Below, one piece after another: positions 33,114-41,886 of a DNA stretch of 61,583 bases (positions within the stretch are counted from its first letter, which is position 1; each line of letters opens with the position of its first letter). The notes under the pieces are model-generated. The model had not been told where the DNA came from and did not search any database. It saw only the letters and a list, made by a program, of their open reading frames with translations. The stretch comes from DATKUC01 sp964577375. Its GTDB lineage: Bacteria; Spirochaetota; Spirochaetia; DSM-27196; DATKUC01. Both the position numbers and the translations under genes were made by a program. The stretch covers positions 1-61,583 of the forward strand of contig CAZNYW010000022.1 of assembly GCA_964577375.1 (NCBI GenBank), given 5' to 3'.

Positions 33114-35837
33114 CTACTCCTCGCCCTCGCCGCTCGACCGGGTCTGTTCGAGCTTCTTTGCGATCTCACGGATCTCATACACCTCGAACTGGTCGCCCAC
33201 CTTGAGATCGTTGTAGTTCTCTACGCCGATACCGCACTCGTATCCGGCTTCCACCTCACGGGCATCGTCCTTGAATCGCTTGAGCGAGGAGATGGCTCCG
33301 CTGTAGATCTCGATTCCCTCGCGGATGATACGCACGCTTGCCCCGCGCCGTACCTTTCCGGTAAGCACGTGAGATCCGGCGATCAGGCCGATCTTGGGCA
33401 CCTTGAAGGTCTCGCGCACCTCTGCGGTACCGATGACCTCCTCCTTGAGATCAGGCGCAAGGAGGCCTTCCATCGCCGCCCGGATATCCTCTACAACGTC
33501 GTAGATGATGGTGTACTTGCGGATCTCCACCTTCTCCCGGTCTGCCATCTGCTGAGCAGCGGCGCTCGGCCGCACGTGGAAGCCGATGATAATCGCGTTG
33601 GATGCCGAGGCGAGCCGGACATCGCCCTCGTTGATCGCTCCGGCGGCCGCATGGATCACCGAAAGCCGGATCTCCTTGGTGGACAGCCGTTCGAGCGAGG
33701 ACTGGAGTGCCTCCACCGAGCCGTGCACGTCACCCTTGATGATGACCTTCAGCTCCTGGATCTCACCCTCCTGAATGCTGTCGTACAGGTTGTCGAGGGT
33801 GATCTTCTTGACGTTCTTCGCCTCTTCGACCTTGCGGAGTTCCTGCCGTTTGTCGCCGATCTGGCGCGCGACCTTCTCGCTCTCGGTTACCTGGAAGGGA
33901 TCGCCCGCATCGGGAATGCCGGTGAAACCGAGAACTTCGACCGGCATAGACGGCGCAGCCTCTTCGACCCGCTCGCCGCGGTCGTTGAACATCGCGCGGA
34001 CCTTCCCGGGAAAGACGCCGGCCACAAAGGAGTCGCCGATGCGCAGGGTGCCGCGCTCGATGAGCACCGTGGCGACGGTTCCGCGTCCCGGATCGATGCG
34101 GGATTCGATGACCTTCCCGTCCGCGGCCGCCTGATAGTTGGCTCGCAGCTCCAGGATCTCAGACTGCAGCAGGATGGTCTCGAGCAGCTCGCTTATTCCC
34201 TGCTTCTTAAGGGCGGAAATGTCGCAGAACAGCGTCTGTCCGCCCCATGCTTCGGGCATCAGGCCGTGGTCGGAAAGCTGCTGCTTCACGCGGTCCGGGT
34301 TCGCCTCCGGGAGGTCGATCTTGTTGATCGCCACAACGATGGGAACCTTGGCCTCTTTGGCATGGTTTATGGCCTCGATCGTCTGCGGCATGACGCCGTC
34401 ATTCGCAGCAACGACAAGGATGACGATGTCGGTTATCTGGGCGCCGCGCGCACGCATGAGCGTGAACGCTTCGTGGCCCGGAGTGTCGAGAAAGGTGATC
34501 TTGCCCTGCTGCAGCTGCACCTGGTATGCACCTATGTGCTGCGTGATTCCGCCGGACTCGCCGCCGGCAACATCTGTCGACCGGATCGCGTCGAGCAGTT
34601 TGGTCTTGCCGTGGTCGACATGGCCCATGACCGTCACAATCGGCGGCCGCGGCTCGAGATCCTCTTCCTTGTCTTCCGGCGTATCGATGATCGTTTCGTC
34701 GTAGAGCGAAACGATGTTCACCTTGCAGTCGTACTCACCCGCGAGAATGGCGGCGGTATCGGCATCGATCTGCTGATTGATGGTCACCATCATCCCCATT
34801 CCCATCAGCTTTCCAATGAGGTCGGACGCTTTCAGGTTCATCTTGCGGGCAAGCTCGGAGACGGTGATGACCTCCATGATGTCGATCGATTTCGGCACCG
34901 GATTGGCCTTCGGCGCGCTCTTCTTCTGCTTGACCTGGATGAACTTTTCCTGATGACGCTCTTTCTTCGGGTAGGTCTCTTTCTTTTTTGCCTTGTAGAA
35001 CTTCTTGGCGCCGCCCTTCTTCTCGTCTCCGCCGCCCTCTGCAGGCGGACGGGGAGCACCCGGACGGGGCGGTCCCGGGCGGAAGCCGCCGGGACGCGGA
35101 GTTCCGCCAGGTCGCGGTGCCGTCCGGCCGGGGCCGGACGGACGGAAGGTCCGGGGCGCAGCTCCACCCTCTGAAGTCCGCGGGGCGCCTCGGTAGCTGG
35201 GCTCGCGCTCGGTTGTACGGCCGGCGCGCCGAACACCTACATCTTCGCCGGCACGCGCACGTTCGCGGATAGACTGAGGAATTGCTCCCTGTCCGCTGCG
35301 GGCGCCGGAGGGCCGGGAAACACGGTTCCCCTCGGGCGTCCAGACGGGCCGTTTCTCAGACTCACCTTTGCCGTTCGGCTGGTCGGAAGCCGAGACCCGC
35401 TCCTTGCTCTCCGGTTCACTCTTGCGCGCGGGCTCCCCGCCTGTGGCCTCCGGCTCGCGGTGCTTCGCCGCGGGTGCTTCCTTGACTTCGGAGGCTGCGG
35501 CGTCGGAATTCGATCGAGCGGCCTTCCTGGTCTCGCTCTTTTCCTTGGCCGTGGGCTCCGGTGCTGAAACTTCGGCTGTCTTCTGCGCTTCCACGGAGGT
35601 CTCCTGTGTCGCCTTTGCAGGTTCCTCACGAACTGGATCTGCCTTCTTGCGCTGCGGCTCGGCCGCAGGTTTCTCGGCGCTCTCCTTCTTCACGACGTAT
35701 GTTGCCGCGGGCTTCTTCTTTACAACCACGCGTACTTTTCGCTTGTCCTGGGAGTCATCGGGTCGTTCTGTCTTTGGCGATTCGTCTTTCTTATGCTTGA
35801 TCAGAGTTGCTTTTGGTTTGTTGTTATCCTCTGCCAT
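33114..35837 (-). CDS. infB: Translation initiation factor IF-2
   Basis: A 907-residue GTPase that delivers initiator tRNA. Roughly the first 310 residues are a low-complexity, charged, Pro/Arg/Gly-rich extension, followed by an IF2 N-terminal helical unit (VSELARKMNLKASDLIGKLM). The G domain starts near residue 400 with GHVDHGKT (G1), then DTPGHEAF (G3) and NKID (G4). Domains II-IV, including the fMet-tRNA-binding C-terminus, are complete. AAGG lies 7 bases before the ATG. The gap to nusA holds two tandem palindromic repeats. Confidence 0.97.
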   Translation of the reverse strand: MAEDNNKPKATLIKHKKDESPKTERPDDSQDKRKVRVVVKKKPAATYVVKKESAEKPAAEPQRKKADPVREEPAKATQETSVEAQKTAEVSAPEPTAKEKSETRKAARSNSDAAASEVKEAPAAKHREPEATGGEPARKSEPESKERVSASDQPNGKGESEKRPVWTPEGNRVSRPSGARSGQGAIPQSIRERARAGEDVGVRRAGRTTEREPSYRGAPRTSEGGAAPRTFRPSGPGRTAPRPGGTPRPGGFRPGPPRPGAPRPPAEGGGDEKKGGAKKFYKAKKKETYPKKERHQEKFIQVKQKKSAPKANPVPKSIDIMEVITVSELARKMNLKASDLIGKLMGMGMMVTINQQIDADTAAILAGEYDCKVNIVSLYDETIIDTPEDKEEDLEPRPPIVTVMGHVDHGKTKLLDAIRSTDVAGGESGGITQHIGAYQVQLQQGKITFLDTPGHEAFTLMRARGAQITDIVILVVAANDGVMPQTIEAINHAKEAKVPIVVAINKIDLPEANPDRVKQQLSDHGLMPEAWGGQTLFCDISALKKQGISELLETILLQSEILELRANYQAAADGKVIESRIDPGRGTVATVLIERGTLRIGDSFVAGVFPGKVRAMFNDRGERVEEAAPSMPVEVLGFTGIPDAGDPFQVTESEKVARQIGDKRQELRKVEEAKNVKKITLDNLYDSIQEGEIQELKVIIKGDVHGSVEALQSSLERLSTKEIRLSVIHAAAGAINEGDVRLASASNAIIIGFHVRPSAAAQQMADREKVEIRKYTIIYDVVEDIRAAMEGLLAPDLKEEVIGTAEVRETFKVPKIGLIAGSHVLTGKVRRGASVRIIREGIEIYSGAISSLKRFKDDAREVEAGYECGIGVENYNDLKVGDQFEVYEIREIAKKLEQTRSSGEGEE

Positions 35838-35877
35838 ACAATACCTTAACCTGCTTTCATACGTTCTTCAATGCCCT

Positions 35878-35989
35878 CGCGAACCTAAAAACCACGAAAC
35901 TCAAGAGGTGCGACTGGTGGCCGACGGTTCGCGCGCGAACCTAAAGCCACGAAACTCAAGAGCTGCGAGTGGTGGCCGACGGTTCGCGC
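35878..35989 (-). repeat. Two tandem 57-base three-tier palindromes between nusA and infB
   Basis: Copies at 35878-35934 and 35933-35989 are about 90% identical and share a 2-base junction. Each is bounded by GCGAACC and GGTTCGC arms (8-9 bp stem), has inner arms CCAC and GTGG, and in the second copy a third stem ACTC/GAGT. As RNA from the nusA-infB transcript they would form two adjacent long hairpins about 40 bases before the infB ATG. Confidence 0.85.
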
Positions 35990-36029
35990 ATAGCCTCAGA
36001 CATTCCCGACGCGGCCGTTTGCGGGCCGC

Positions 36030-37712
36030 CTATTCTTCCTCTTCGTCGTCCTGCTCAATGATCTCCACCGTCTCGGCGATGATGTTCTTGATCACCTCGA
36101 CGTCCTCTTTGGTAACACCGGGTATCCGGGTCAGCTCGGCATCGGTCAGCGAGATGAGGTCGACGATGTCGTCGATTCCATGCTCGGTGACGGCGGTGAC
36201 GATGTGCTCCGGAATGTTCGGAAGCTCGGAGATGAGGGTGATGACCTCTTCCTCTTCCTCCTGCTCCTCTTCCTGCGCCTCTTCCGCTTCCTCTTCGGCG
36301 ACCGGCTCGGCGGGCGCTTCCTCGGCCTCGGGCTCCGCAGCTTCGGCCTCCGGCTCTTCCTCCGCGGGCTCCTCCGCGGCGTGCGCTTCCGGTTCGGTCT
36401 CCGAAGGACCCTCTTCAATGATCTCGATGGTCTCGGAAATTATGCGCTTCAGCGTCTGAACATCTTCCTCTGCCAGCCCTTCGAGTCCCTGAAGCTCCTC
36501 TTCGGTGAGGCTTACAAGGTCTTCGATCAGCTCGATGTTGTTGGCGGCAAGCACCTGTACGAGCCGTGCAGGCACATCCGGGAGCTCTTCCACGCGGCTT
36601 ATCTCTTCCTCCTCCTCGTCGAAGTCACGGAAGAGCGCCGATACCGCGCGCTTGGATTCGGCCGAAATATCCATCTCGAGGAACTGCGCCTCGGTCTTGA
36701 CGTCGATGTTCCAGTCGACCAGCCGGTTGGCAAGCCGCACGTTGAGGCCCTGTTTCCCGATGGCGAGCGAGAGCTGTGTCTCGGGAACGACGGCGAGTGC
36801 CTGACGTTTGGCCTCGTCGAGGATGACGACCTGAGCAACTTCCGCCGGCGACAGCGCGTTCTTTATGAAGGCGCGAGGATCATTCTCGAATTTGAGAATA
36901 TCGATTTTCTCGCCTTCCAGCTCGCGGACGACGCCCTGGATCCGAACGCCCTTAAGGCCGACGCAGGCGCCGACCGGATCGACGTCATCACGGTTCGAAT
37001 AGACCGCAATTTTGGTCCGGTAGCCCGGCTCGCGCACGATCTTGTAGATCTCGACCGTCTTGTCGTAGATTTCCGGAACCTCGAGCTCGAAGATCCTTTT
37101 TACGAACTCGGTGTGGGTCCGCGAAAGAATGATCTGAAGGCCGGAGGGGGTCTTGTTCACCTCGTAGATGAGCGCCTTTATCCGGTCGTTGGGACGGTAG
37201 GTCTCGCGGGGCGATTGATAGCGTTTCGGCATCAACCCCTCGGTCTTCCCCAGATCGACGTAGATGTTGCCGTTCCGTTCCCGCTGATAGTAGCCGATGA
37301 TCATCTCACCGACCTTGTCCTTGAACTCGGAATAGAGCGTATCCTTCTGAATCTCGCGGATCGTCTGTCGTGCCTTCTGCTTCGCACTCTGAACGGCGAT
37401 CCTGTCGAATTCCTTCGGATTTATCTCGATCAGAAGCTCGTCACCCACCTCGCACTCTTCGTTGTAGGTGAGCGCCTCCTCGAGCTCGATTTCGGTTACC
37501 GGATCTTCAAGCTCTTCGACGATCTTCTTCTGCGCAAACAGCGTGACTTCCGAGCCGTCTTCGCTGAATCGAACGACTGCGTTCTCGTTAACGCCATACT
37601 TCTTCTTGTACGCGGCAAGCAGGAACTCTTCGATGGTCTTCATTACCAGATCTTCGGAGATTCCTTTGTCCTGCACCAAGAGGCGTATCGCCTCGCTTAG
37701 TCCAGACGTCAT
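36030..37712 (-). CDS. nusA: Transcription termination/antitermination factor NusA
   Basis: A 560-residue protein from the ATG at 37712. Layout: RNA-polymerase-binding N-terminal domain 1-125, S1 132-200, KH1 about 204-275, KH2 about 278-345, then a helix-hairpin-helix unit 374-433, a Glu/Ala/Pro-rich acidic linker 434-490 and a second helix-hairpin-helix unit 495-553. The two units align well and end alike (ISETIEIIEE and IAETVEIIEQ). E. coli NusA also has two acidic repeats, but without a long Glu-rich linker. Start codons upstream of 37712 would lie inside rimP. It follows rimP by 4 bases. Confidence 0.96.
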   Translation of the reverse strand: MTSGLSEAIRLLVQDKGISEDLVMKTIEEFLLAAYKKKYGVNENAVVRFSEDGSEVTLFAQKKIVEELEDPVTEIELEEALTYNEECEVGDELLIEINPKEFDRIAVQSAKQKARQTIREIQKDTLYSEFKDKVGEMIIGYYQRERNGNIYVDLGKTEGLMPKRYQSPRETYRPNDRIKALIYEVNKTPSGLQIILSRTHTEFVKRIFELEVPEIYDKTVEIYKIVREPGYRTKIAVYSNRDDVDPVGACVGLKGVRIQGVVRELEGEKIDILKFENDPRAFIKNALSPAEVAQVVILDEAKRQALAVVPETQLSLAIGKQGLNVRLANRLVDWNIDVKTEAQFLEMDISAESKRAVSALFRDFDEEEEEISRVEELPDVPARLVQVLAANNIELIEDLVSLTEEELQGLEGLAEEDVQTLKRIISETIEIIEEGPSETEPEAHAAEEPAEEEPEAEAAEPEAEEAPAEPVAEEEAEEAQEEEQEEEEEVITLISELPNIPEHIVTAVTEHGIDDIVDLISLTDAELTRIPGVTKEDVEVIKNIIAETVEIIEQDDEEEE

Positions 37713-37716
37713 GTCC

Positions 37717-38169
37717 CTACCTGGCCTCCTGTGTATCATCTAATTTCGATTTCTGTATCTCTTCGTACAAAATACGTGCTTCGTCCTGGCCGGTACGTAC
37801 GTACACCGATGTGTCGTCGCACCGCGCGATTATTCCCTTCAGCGTCGACCCATCCTTCCTGAGGATCGCGACTCCCTTGCCCGAAAAGATCTCGTACTCG
37901 CGAACCAGCCTGATCTTTCGATCGATTCCCGGGGAGCCAACCTCCAGGTAGATGTCCTGACTGTCGAAGATGATTTCCAGCCGAGGGAGGATGGTCCGCG
38001 AGACATCGGCACAGCTCTGCACGCTGACGCCTTCGGGCCGGTAGATGACCAGGTTCACGTGAAGGGTACCCTTTACGCGGCTGTGTCTGACGTCGACGAT
38101 TCGGTATCCGAGGCCCTGAACAACCGGTTCAAGCGCCTCCAGGAGATCTTCCTCTGATCGAACCACAGC
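37717..38169 (-). CDS. rimP: Ribosome maturation factor RimP
   Basis: About 150 residues from TTG 38169 (a GTG at 38163 is the alternative; AGGTGA lies just upstream of both), the normal RimP length. LEALEPVVQGLGYRIVDVRH, LEVGSPGIDRKIRLVREYE and the C-terminal SH3-like domain are typical. It is needed for 30S maturation. It opens the rimP-nusA-infB operon and has a structured leader with a terminator about 20 bases upstream of the start. Confidence 0.92.
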   Translation of the reverse strand, partial: AVVRSEEDLLEALEPVVQGLGYRIVDVRHSRVKGTLHVNLVIYRPEGVSVQSCADVSRTILPRLEIIFDSQDIYLEVGSPGIDRKIRLVREYEIFSGKGVAILRKDGSTLKGIIARCDDTSVYVRTGQDEARILYEEIQKSKLDDTQEAR

Positions 38170-38188
38170 CAACGTGTCACCTACCCAC

Positions 38189-38223
38189 AAAAAAAGAGCC
38201 GGTAATCGACTCTTTCGCAAGAG
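38189..38223 (-). promoter_or_regulatory. Putative attenuator in the rimP-nusA-infB leader
   Basis: Minus strand: AAAGAGTCG (38215-38207) pairs with CGGCTCTTT over nine pairs (one G-U) around a 5-base loop and is followed by further T (seven in total), a textbook intrinsic terminator. The same AAGAG can instead pair with CTCTT at 38223-38219 around a GCGA tetraloop. The two structures share 38210-38214 and exclude each other. Confidence 0.72.
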
Positions 38224-38227
38224 CCCG

Positions 38228-38273
38228 TCCGCAAAAGTTCACGGCCGAGCTGAAGAAACATGAACGATGCGGA
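38228..38273 (-). other. Long imperfect hairpin at the start of the rimP leader
   Basis: TCCGCA and TGCGGA form the outer stem, then GTTCA and TGAAC the inner stem, around a 19-base loop. It covers nearly the whole first half of the predicted leader. The outermost bases lie at or just before the predicted transcription start, so the full outer stem may not be transcribed. Confidence 0.5.
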
Positions 38274-38276
38274 TCA

Positions 38277-38305
38277 ATAGTAACAAGATGAAATTCTTGT
38301 GTCAA
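38277..38305 (-). promoter_or_regulatory. rimP-nusA-infB promoter
   Basis: Minus strand: perfect TTGACA (38300-38305) and TACTAT (38277-38282) with a 17-base spacer. The predicted start near 38270 gives a leader of about 100 bases. The rest of the 265-base gap to comF (38306-38434) shows no gene or tRNA. Confidence 0.7.
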
Positions 38306-38434
38306 CGCCCGGTTATCAGTCGCTGAGTCGTTTGGCGCTGTGAAAGGAAATCTGAAAAAATGCGAACGTGATCCAACACCAATATACACAGAAAGACCGG
38401 TCGCGTCAAAGGAAAATGAGCACCTTCGACCGAT

Positions 38435-39208
38435 TTAGTCGATCGCTACCGTGAGCACGTAGACCTTCCCGACGCCGGCCTCCTTCAGGACACGCGTGCA
38501 CTCGTTCGCCGTGGCTCCGGTGGTGAACACATCGTCCACAAGAACGACGGACGACGGCAGCTGTCCTGCTCGGCGACGAAGCGTGATCCTGCCCCGCAGA
38601 TTGGTCAGCCGTGAGGTGTAGCTCAGCGTCTTCTGTGAGGCACCGCGACTTCGAGCAAGCAGGCGCCGCACTGGGACTCCGGAGACTTCGGAGAGTCTGC
38701 GAACAAGAAGGTCCACCGGCACGTATCCTCGTTCTCTCCCTGCGCCCGGCCGAGGGGGTACCGGAACGAGCATCGACGCGGCAGGAAAGGCGCGGAGGAC
38801 CGGAGCGAGACACTCGGCAAAGAAGCATGAAAGCTCGCGCCTTCCTTCGAACTTGTACGCCTTCATCAGCTCTTTCGCGGGCCCTGAGTACCTGAATACC
38901 GAGACATTGCGCTCGAACTGAAAATCGCGGTCCCTGCACCGCGTGCAGACTTCCATTTCAGAGATGAGCGGTCTGCTGCAGACAGTGCAGCGGGACCCGT
39001 CTTCACCGTCTATCGCAATCGCAGGCGGGCAGTGCTCACAGATCGGTACCTGCCGTCCTGCGGTCCATGCAAGATGCGAGCCGCAGAGCACGCAGCGCGC
39101 GGGAAAGACTATCTCTTCGACCGCCGGCAGCGAGCGGCAGACTCGCCGTGCTGCTCGCCACGTTGCTCCAGGAATTGCGGACAGGGGGGACGTCGCAGTC
39201 TGTTTCAT
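38435..39208 (-). CDS. comF: ComF/GntX-family phosphoribosyltransferase-like protein
   Basis: A 257-residue protein with zinc-ribbon Cys pairs at the N-terminus (CVLCGSHLAW, CEHC, CTVCSRPL, CTRC) and a C-terminal PRTase fold with VVLVDDVFTTGATANECTRVL. ComF-type proteins take part in DNA uptake in naturally competent bacteria; GntX has a role in gluconate use in E. coli, and many members have no known role. No other competence gene is nearby. It follows mutS by 33 bases. Confidence 0.87.
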   Translation of the reverse strand: MKQTATSPLSAIPGATWRAARRVCRSLPAVEEIVFPARCVLCGSHLAWTAGRQVPICEHCPPAIAIDGEDGSRCTVCSRPLISEMEVCTRCRDRDFQFERNVSVFRYSGPAKELMKAYKFEGRRELSCFFAECLAPVLRAFPAASMLVPVPPRPGAGRERGYVPVDLLVRRLSEVSGVPVRRLLARSRGASQKTLSYTSRLTNLRGRITLRRRAGQLPSSVVLVDDVFTTGATANECTRVLKEAGVGKVYVLTVAID

Positions 39209-39241
39209 GCATGAGATTACTGCGGAGAAACAAGTTCTGCT

Positions 39242-41857
39242 TCAGGATCCGGACTTGAGGCGCTCCTGCCAGCGGGCCAGGCGGTTCAGCGCCTCGAGCG
39301 GCGCAAGACTGGCGATATCGGTCGAAAGAATTTCCTGGATTATCATGTCGTTGTTTTCCCAGAGATCGGGCTGCTGCAACGGGGCTGAGGACTCCTTCGG
39401 GACAGCTGCAGGAATAGTGCCTTCGGGAACGCTTTCCCGCTCGCGCGCCCGCTGCAGCTCTGAGAGCAGTGCCTGGCCGCGGGCGATCACCTGTTCGGGA
39501 AGGCCGGCCAGCCGTGCAACCTGGATCCCGTAGGAATTGCTCGACGGGCCGGGTCTGACCTTCTTGAGGAACACGATTTCGCCCTTGCGCTCGTGCACGG
39601 CGAGGGACAGATTGAACATCCCCGGGTAGTCGAGCGCCGTCAGCTCGTGGTAGTGGGTGGCAAACAGCGTCCGGCAGCCAAGATGCTCGAGGATGAACTC
39701 GGTGACGGCCCACGCGATCGCCAGACCGTCGTTGGTTCCGGTGCCGCGACCAACCTCGTCCATGATGATGAGGCTTGCGGGCGAAGCGGACCGGAGAATG
39801 AACGCGGTTTCGTTCATCTCCACGAGAAATGTCGATTCGCCGCGGGCCAGGTTGTCGGATGCCCCTACGCGGCAGAAGATCTTGTCGACGATCGAAAGCC
39901 GGGCCTCCTGGGCCGGGACGAAAGCGCCCATCTGCGCCATCAGCGCGATCAGCGCCGTCTGCCGCAGGTAGGTCGATTTGCCCGCCATGTTCGGGCCGGT
40001 TATGAGAGCAAAACGGCCGGGCTCGTCACCGAGATCGAGGTCGTTGGGAACGAAGGAGCCCGGTGGGAGGTTGGCTTCTACGACGGGATGTCTGCCTGCG
40101 ACGATGTGCAGGCCGCCCTCTTCCTCGAGGTCCGGCCGGACATAGCCGTGGAGCGTAGCTGCGTAGGCGAAAGCCTGGAGGCAGTCAATCCGCGCGATGC
40201 GGGCACACACGTCGAGAATCGTTCCGGTCTTTTCGCGCACCTTTCCCCGCACCTCGACGAAGAGCTCTCGCTCGAGCTCTATGATCTTTTCCGAGGCGCT
40301 GTTGAGCTCCGATTCGATCTCGCTCAGCCGTTCGGTCGTATACCGGTCGCCTCCGACGAGGCTCTGCCTCCGGATGAAGTGTCCGGGCACGAGCGAGAGG
40401 TTGCTTTTGGAAACCTCGATATAGTGCCCGATGATCCGGTTGTAGCGAATGCGAAGATTGGCGATTCCCGACTCGCGGCGTTCCTCGGCGAGGTAGTCGT
40501 CGAGGACCTGCCTGCTGTTGTCCCGCAGGCCGTGCAGACGGTCGAGCTCGGCGTTGTATCCTGACCGGATCAGATTGCCCTCCGTGAGGACAACCGAAGG
40601 ATTCTCCGCGACGGCGCGCTCTATGAGCTGCCGCACCTCTTCGAGCGCCGTCTTTTCCGCCCCGGTCAGTCCGATCGTCGCTTCCGGGCTCCGCGTTTCC
40701 AGAAGCGCGGCTGTCTCCTGCACGCGGGCAAGTGTCGCCCCTACTGCGGCGACCTCTTTGCCGTGCGCCTTCTCCAGCGATACCCGGGCGCAGAGCCGCT
40801 CCAGGTCGAGCATCGACGAGAGCCGCGATCGCAGCTCACCGAGGGTGAGCTGGTCGCGGTAGAGCGTTTCCACGGTGTTCTGGCGGCGGATTATGCGATC
40901 GCGGTCCTTCAGAGGGCTCAGCAGCCAGCGCTTCAGAAGCCGTGCGCCCATTGCCGTGCGCGTGTGATCGATGACCGCGAGGAGCGTGAACTTCCTTCCG
41001 CCGTCGTTCAGGTTCTGCGTAAGCTCGAGATTCTTCTGCGTCGACTCGTCGAGGGCGACGAACTCGTCCTCCCGCTCGAGGCGGATTGAACGGATATGCG
41101 TCAGAAGAGCGCGCGAAGTATCCTCGAGGTACTGGATAAGGACGCCGCAGACTGCCAGGCAGGGAGACTCGTCGTCGAGACCAAAGCCCTTGAGATTGGT
41201 CACGCCGAGGAGCCTCTTCATCTGCTCGGCTCCGGAGGAGAGGTCGAAGCTCCAGTCGGGAAACCTGTTTACCACCAGATCGTTCTGCTCGCCGACGACC
41301 CTGCTGACCGCGTCGTCCTCTTCGATGAGGGATTCCTGGATCAGGATCTCGCGCGGCTTTATCCGCGCGAGCTGGCGGCGAAATCCCTCTGCGCCGTCGC
41401 CGCCCTGCAGGAACTCGGCGGCATAGAGCTCTCCGGTGGAAAGGTCGACCCATGCGAGCGCGAGGCGTTCACTGACCTGTCCGACGGCAAGCAGGAAGTT
41501 GTTGGAACCGGTGTCGAGAAAATCCTCCTCGGTAACCGTGCCCGGAGTAATGACCTCGATAACCTGGCGATCGGCGAGACCCTTGCCGCCCGGCGGGAGC
41601 TTCACCTGTTCACAGATCGCTATCTTCTTTCCCGCGCGGAGAAGCCGCCCGATGTAGTTGTGGGACGCATGATAGGGGATCCCGCACATGGGCACCCCGT
41701 TCCGTTGCGTCAGGGTAAGATTGAGGATGCGGGACGCCTCCTCGGCGTCCTGCCGGAACATTTCGTAGAAATCACCGAGGCGGAAAAAGAGGATGGCGTC
41801 GCTGTGTTCCCGTTTGACCTGCGCATACTGGCGCATCATCGGGGTAGTGTCCGTCAT
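39242..41857 (-). CDS. mutS: DNA mismatch repair protein MutS
   Basis: An 871-residue MutS. The mismatch-binding Phe-x-Glu is in LGDFYEMF, followed by connector, lever and clamp domains. The ATPase domain has Walker A GPNMAGKST and Walker B IIMDEVGRGTGTNDG. The length is normal. AGGA lies before the ATG. It sits behind skp at a gap of 29 bases. MutL is not in the window. Confidence 0.97.
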   Translation of the reverse strand: MTDTTPMMRQYAQVKREHSDAILFFRLGDFYEMFRQDAEEASRILNLTLTQRNGVPMCGIPYHASHNYIGRLLRAGKKIAICEQVKLPPGGKGLADRQVIEVITPGTVTEEDFLDTGSNNFLLAVGQVSERLALAWVDLSTGELYAAEFLQGGDGAEGFRRQLARIKPREILIQESLIEEDDAVSRVVGEQNDLVVNRFPDWSFDLSSGAEQMKRLLGVTNLKGFGLDDESPCLAVCGVLIQYLEDTSRALLTHIRSIRLEREDEFVALDESTQKNLELTQNLNDGGRKFTLLAVIDHTRTAMGARLLKRWLLSPLKDRDRIIRRQNTVETLYRDQLTLGELRSRLSSMLDLERLCARVSLEKAHGKEVAAVGATLARVQETAALLETRSPEATIGLTGAEKTALEEVRQLIERAVAENPSVVLTEGNLIRSGYNAELDRLHGLRDNSRQVLDDYLAEERRESGIANLRIRYNRIIGHYIEVSKSNLSLVPGHFIRRQSLVGGDRYTTERLSEIESELNSASEKIIELERELFVEVRGKVREKTGTILDVCARIARIDCLQAFAYAATLHGYVRPDLEEEGGLHIVAGRHPVVEANLPPGSFVPNDLDLGDEPGRFALITGPNMAGKSTYLRQTALIALMAQMGAFVPAQEARLSIVDKIFCRVGASDNLARGESTFLVEMNETAFILRSASPASLIIMDEVGRGTGTNDGLAIAWAVTEFILEHLGCRTLFATHYHELTALDYPGMFNLSLAVHERKGEIVFLKKVRPGPSSNSYGIQVARLAGLPEQVIARGQALLSELQRARERESVPEGTIPAAVPKESSAPLQQPDLWENNDMIIQEILSTDIASLAPLEALNRLARWQERLKSGS

Positions 41858-41886
41858 GCCGTCCTGTCCGTCGACCGCCTTCGACG

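Noticed and set aside
38306..38434. A tRNA gene before rimP, as metY in E. coli
   Set aside because: No cloverleaf, T-loop (GGTTCRANYCC) or acceptor stem found on either strand of the gap.
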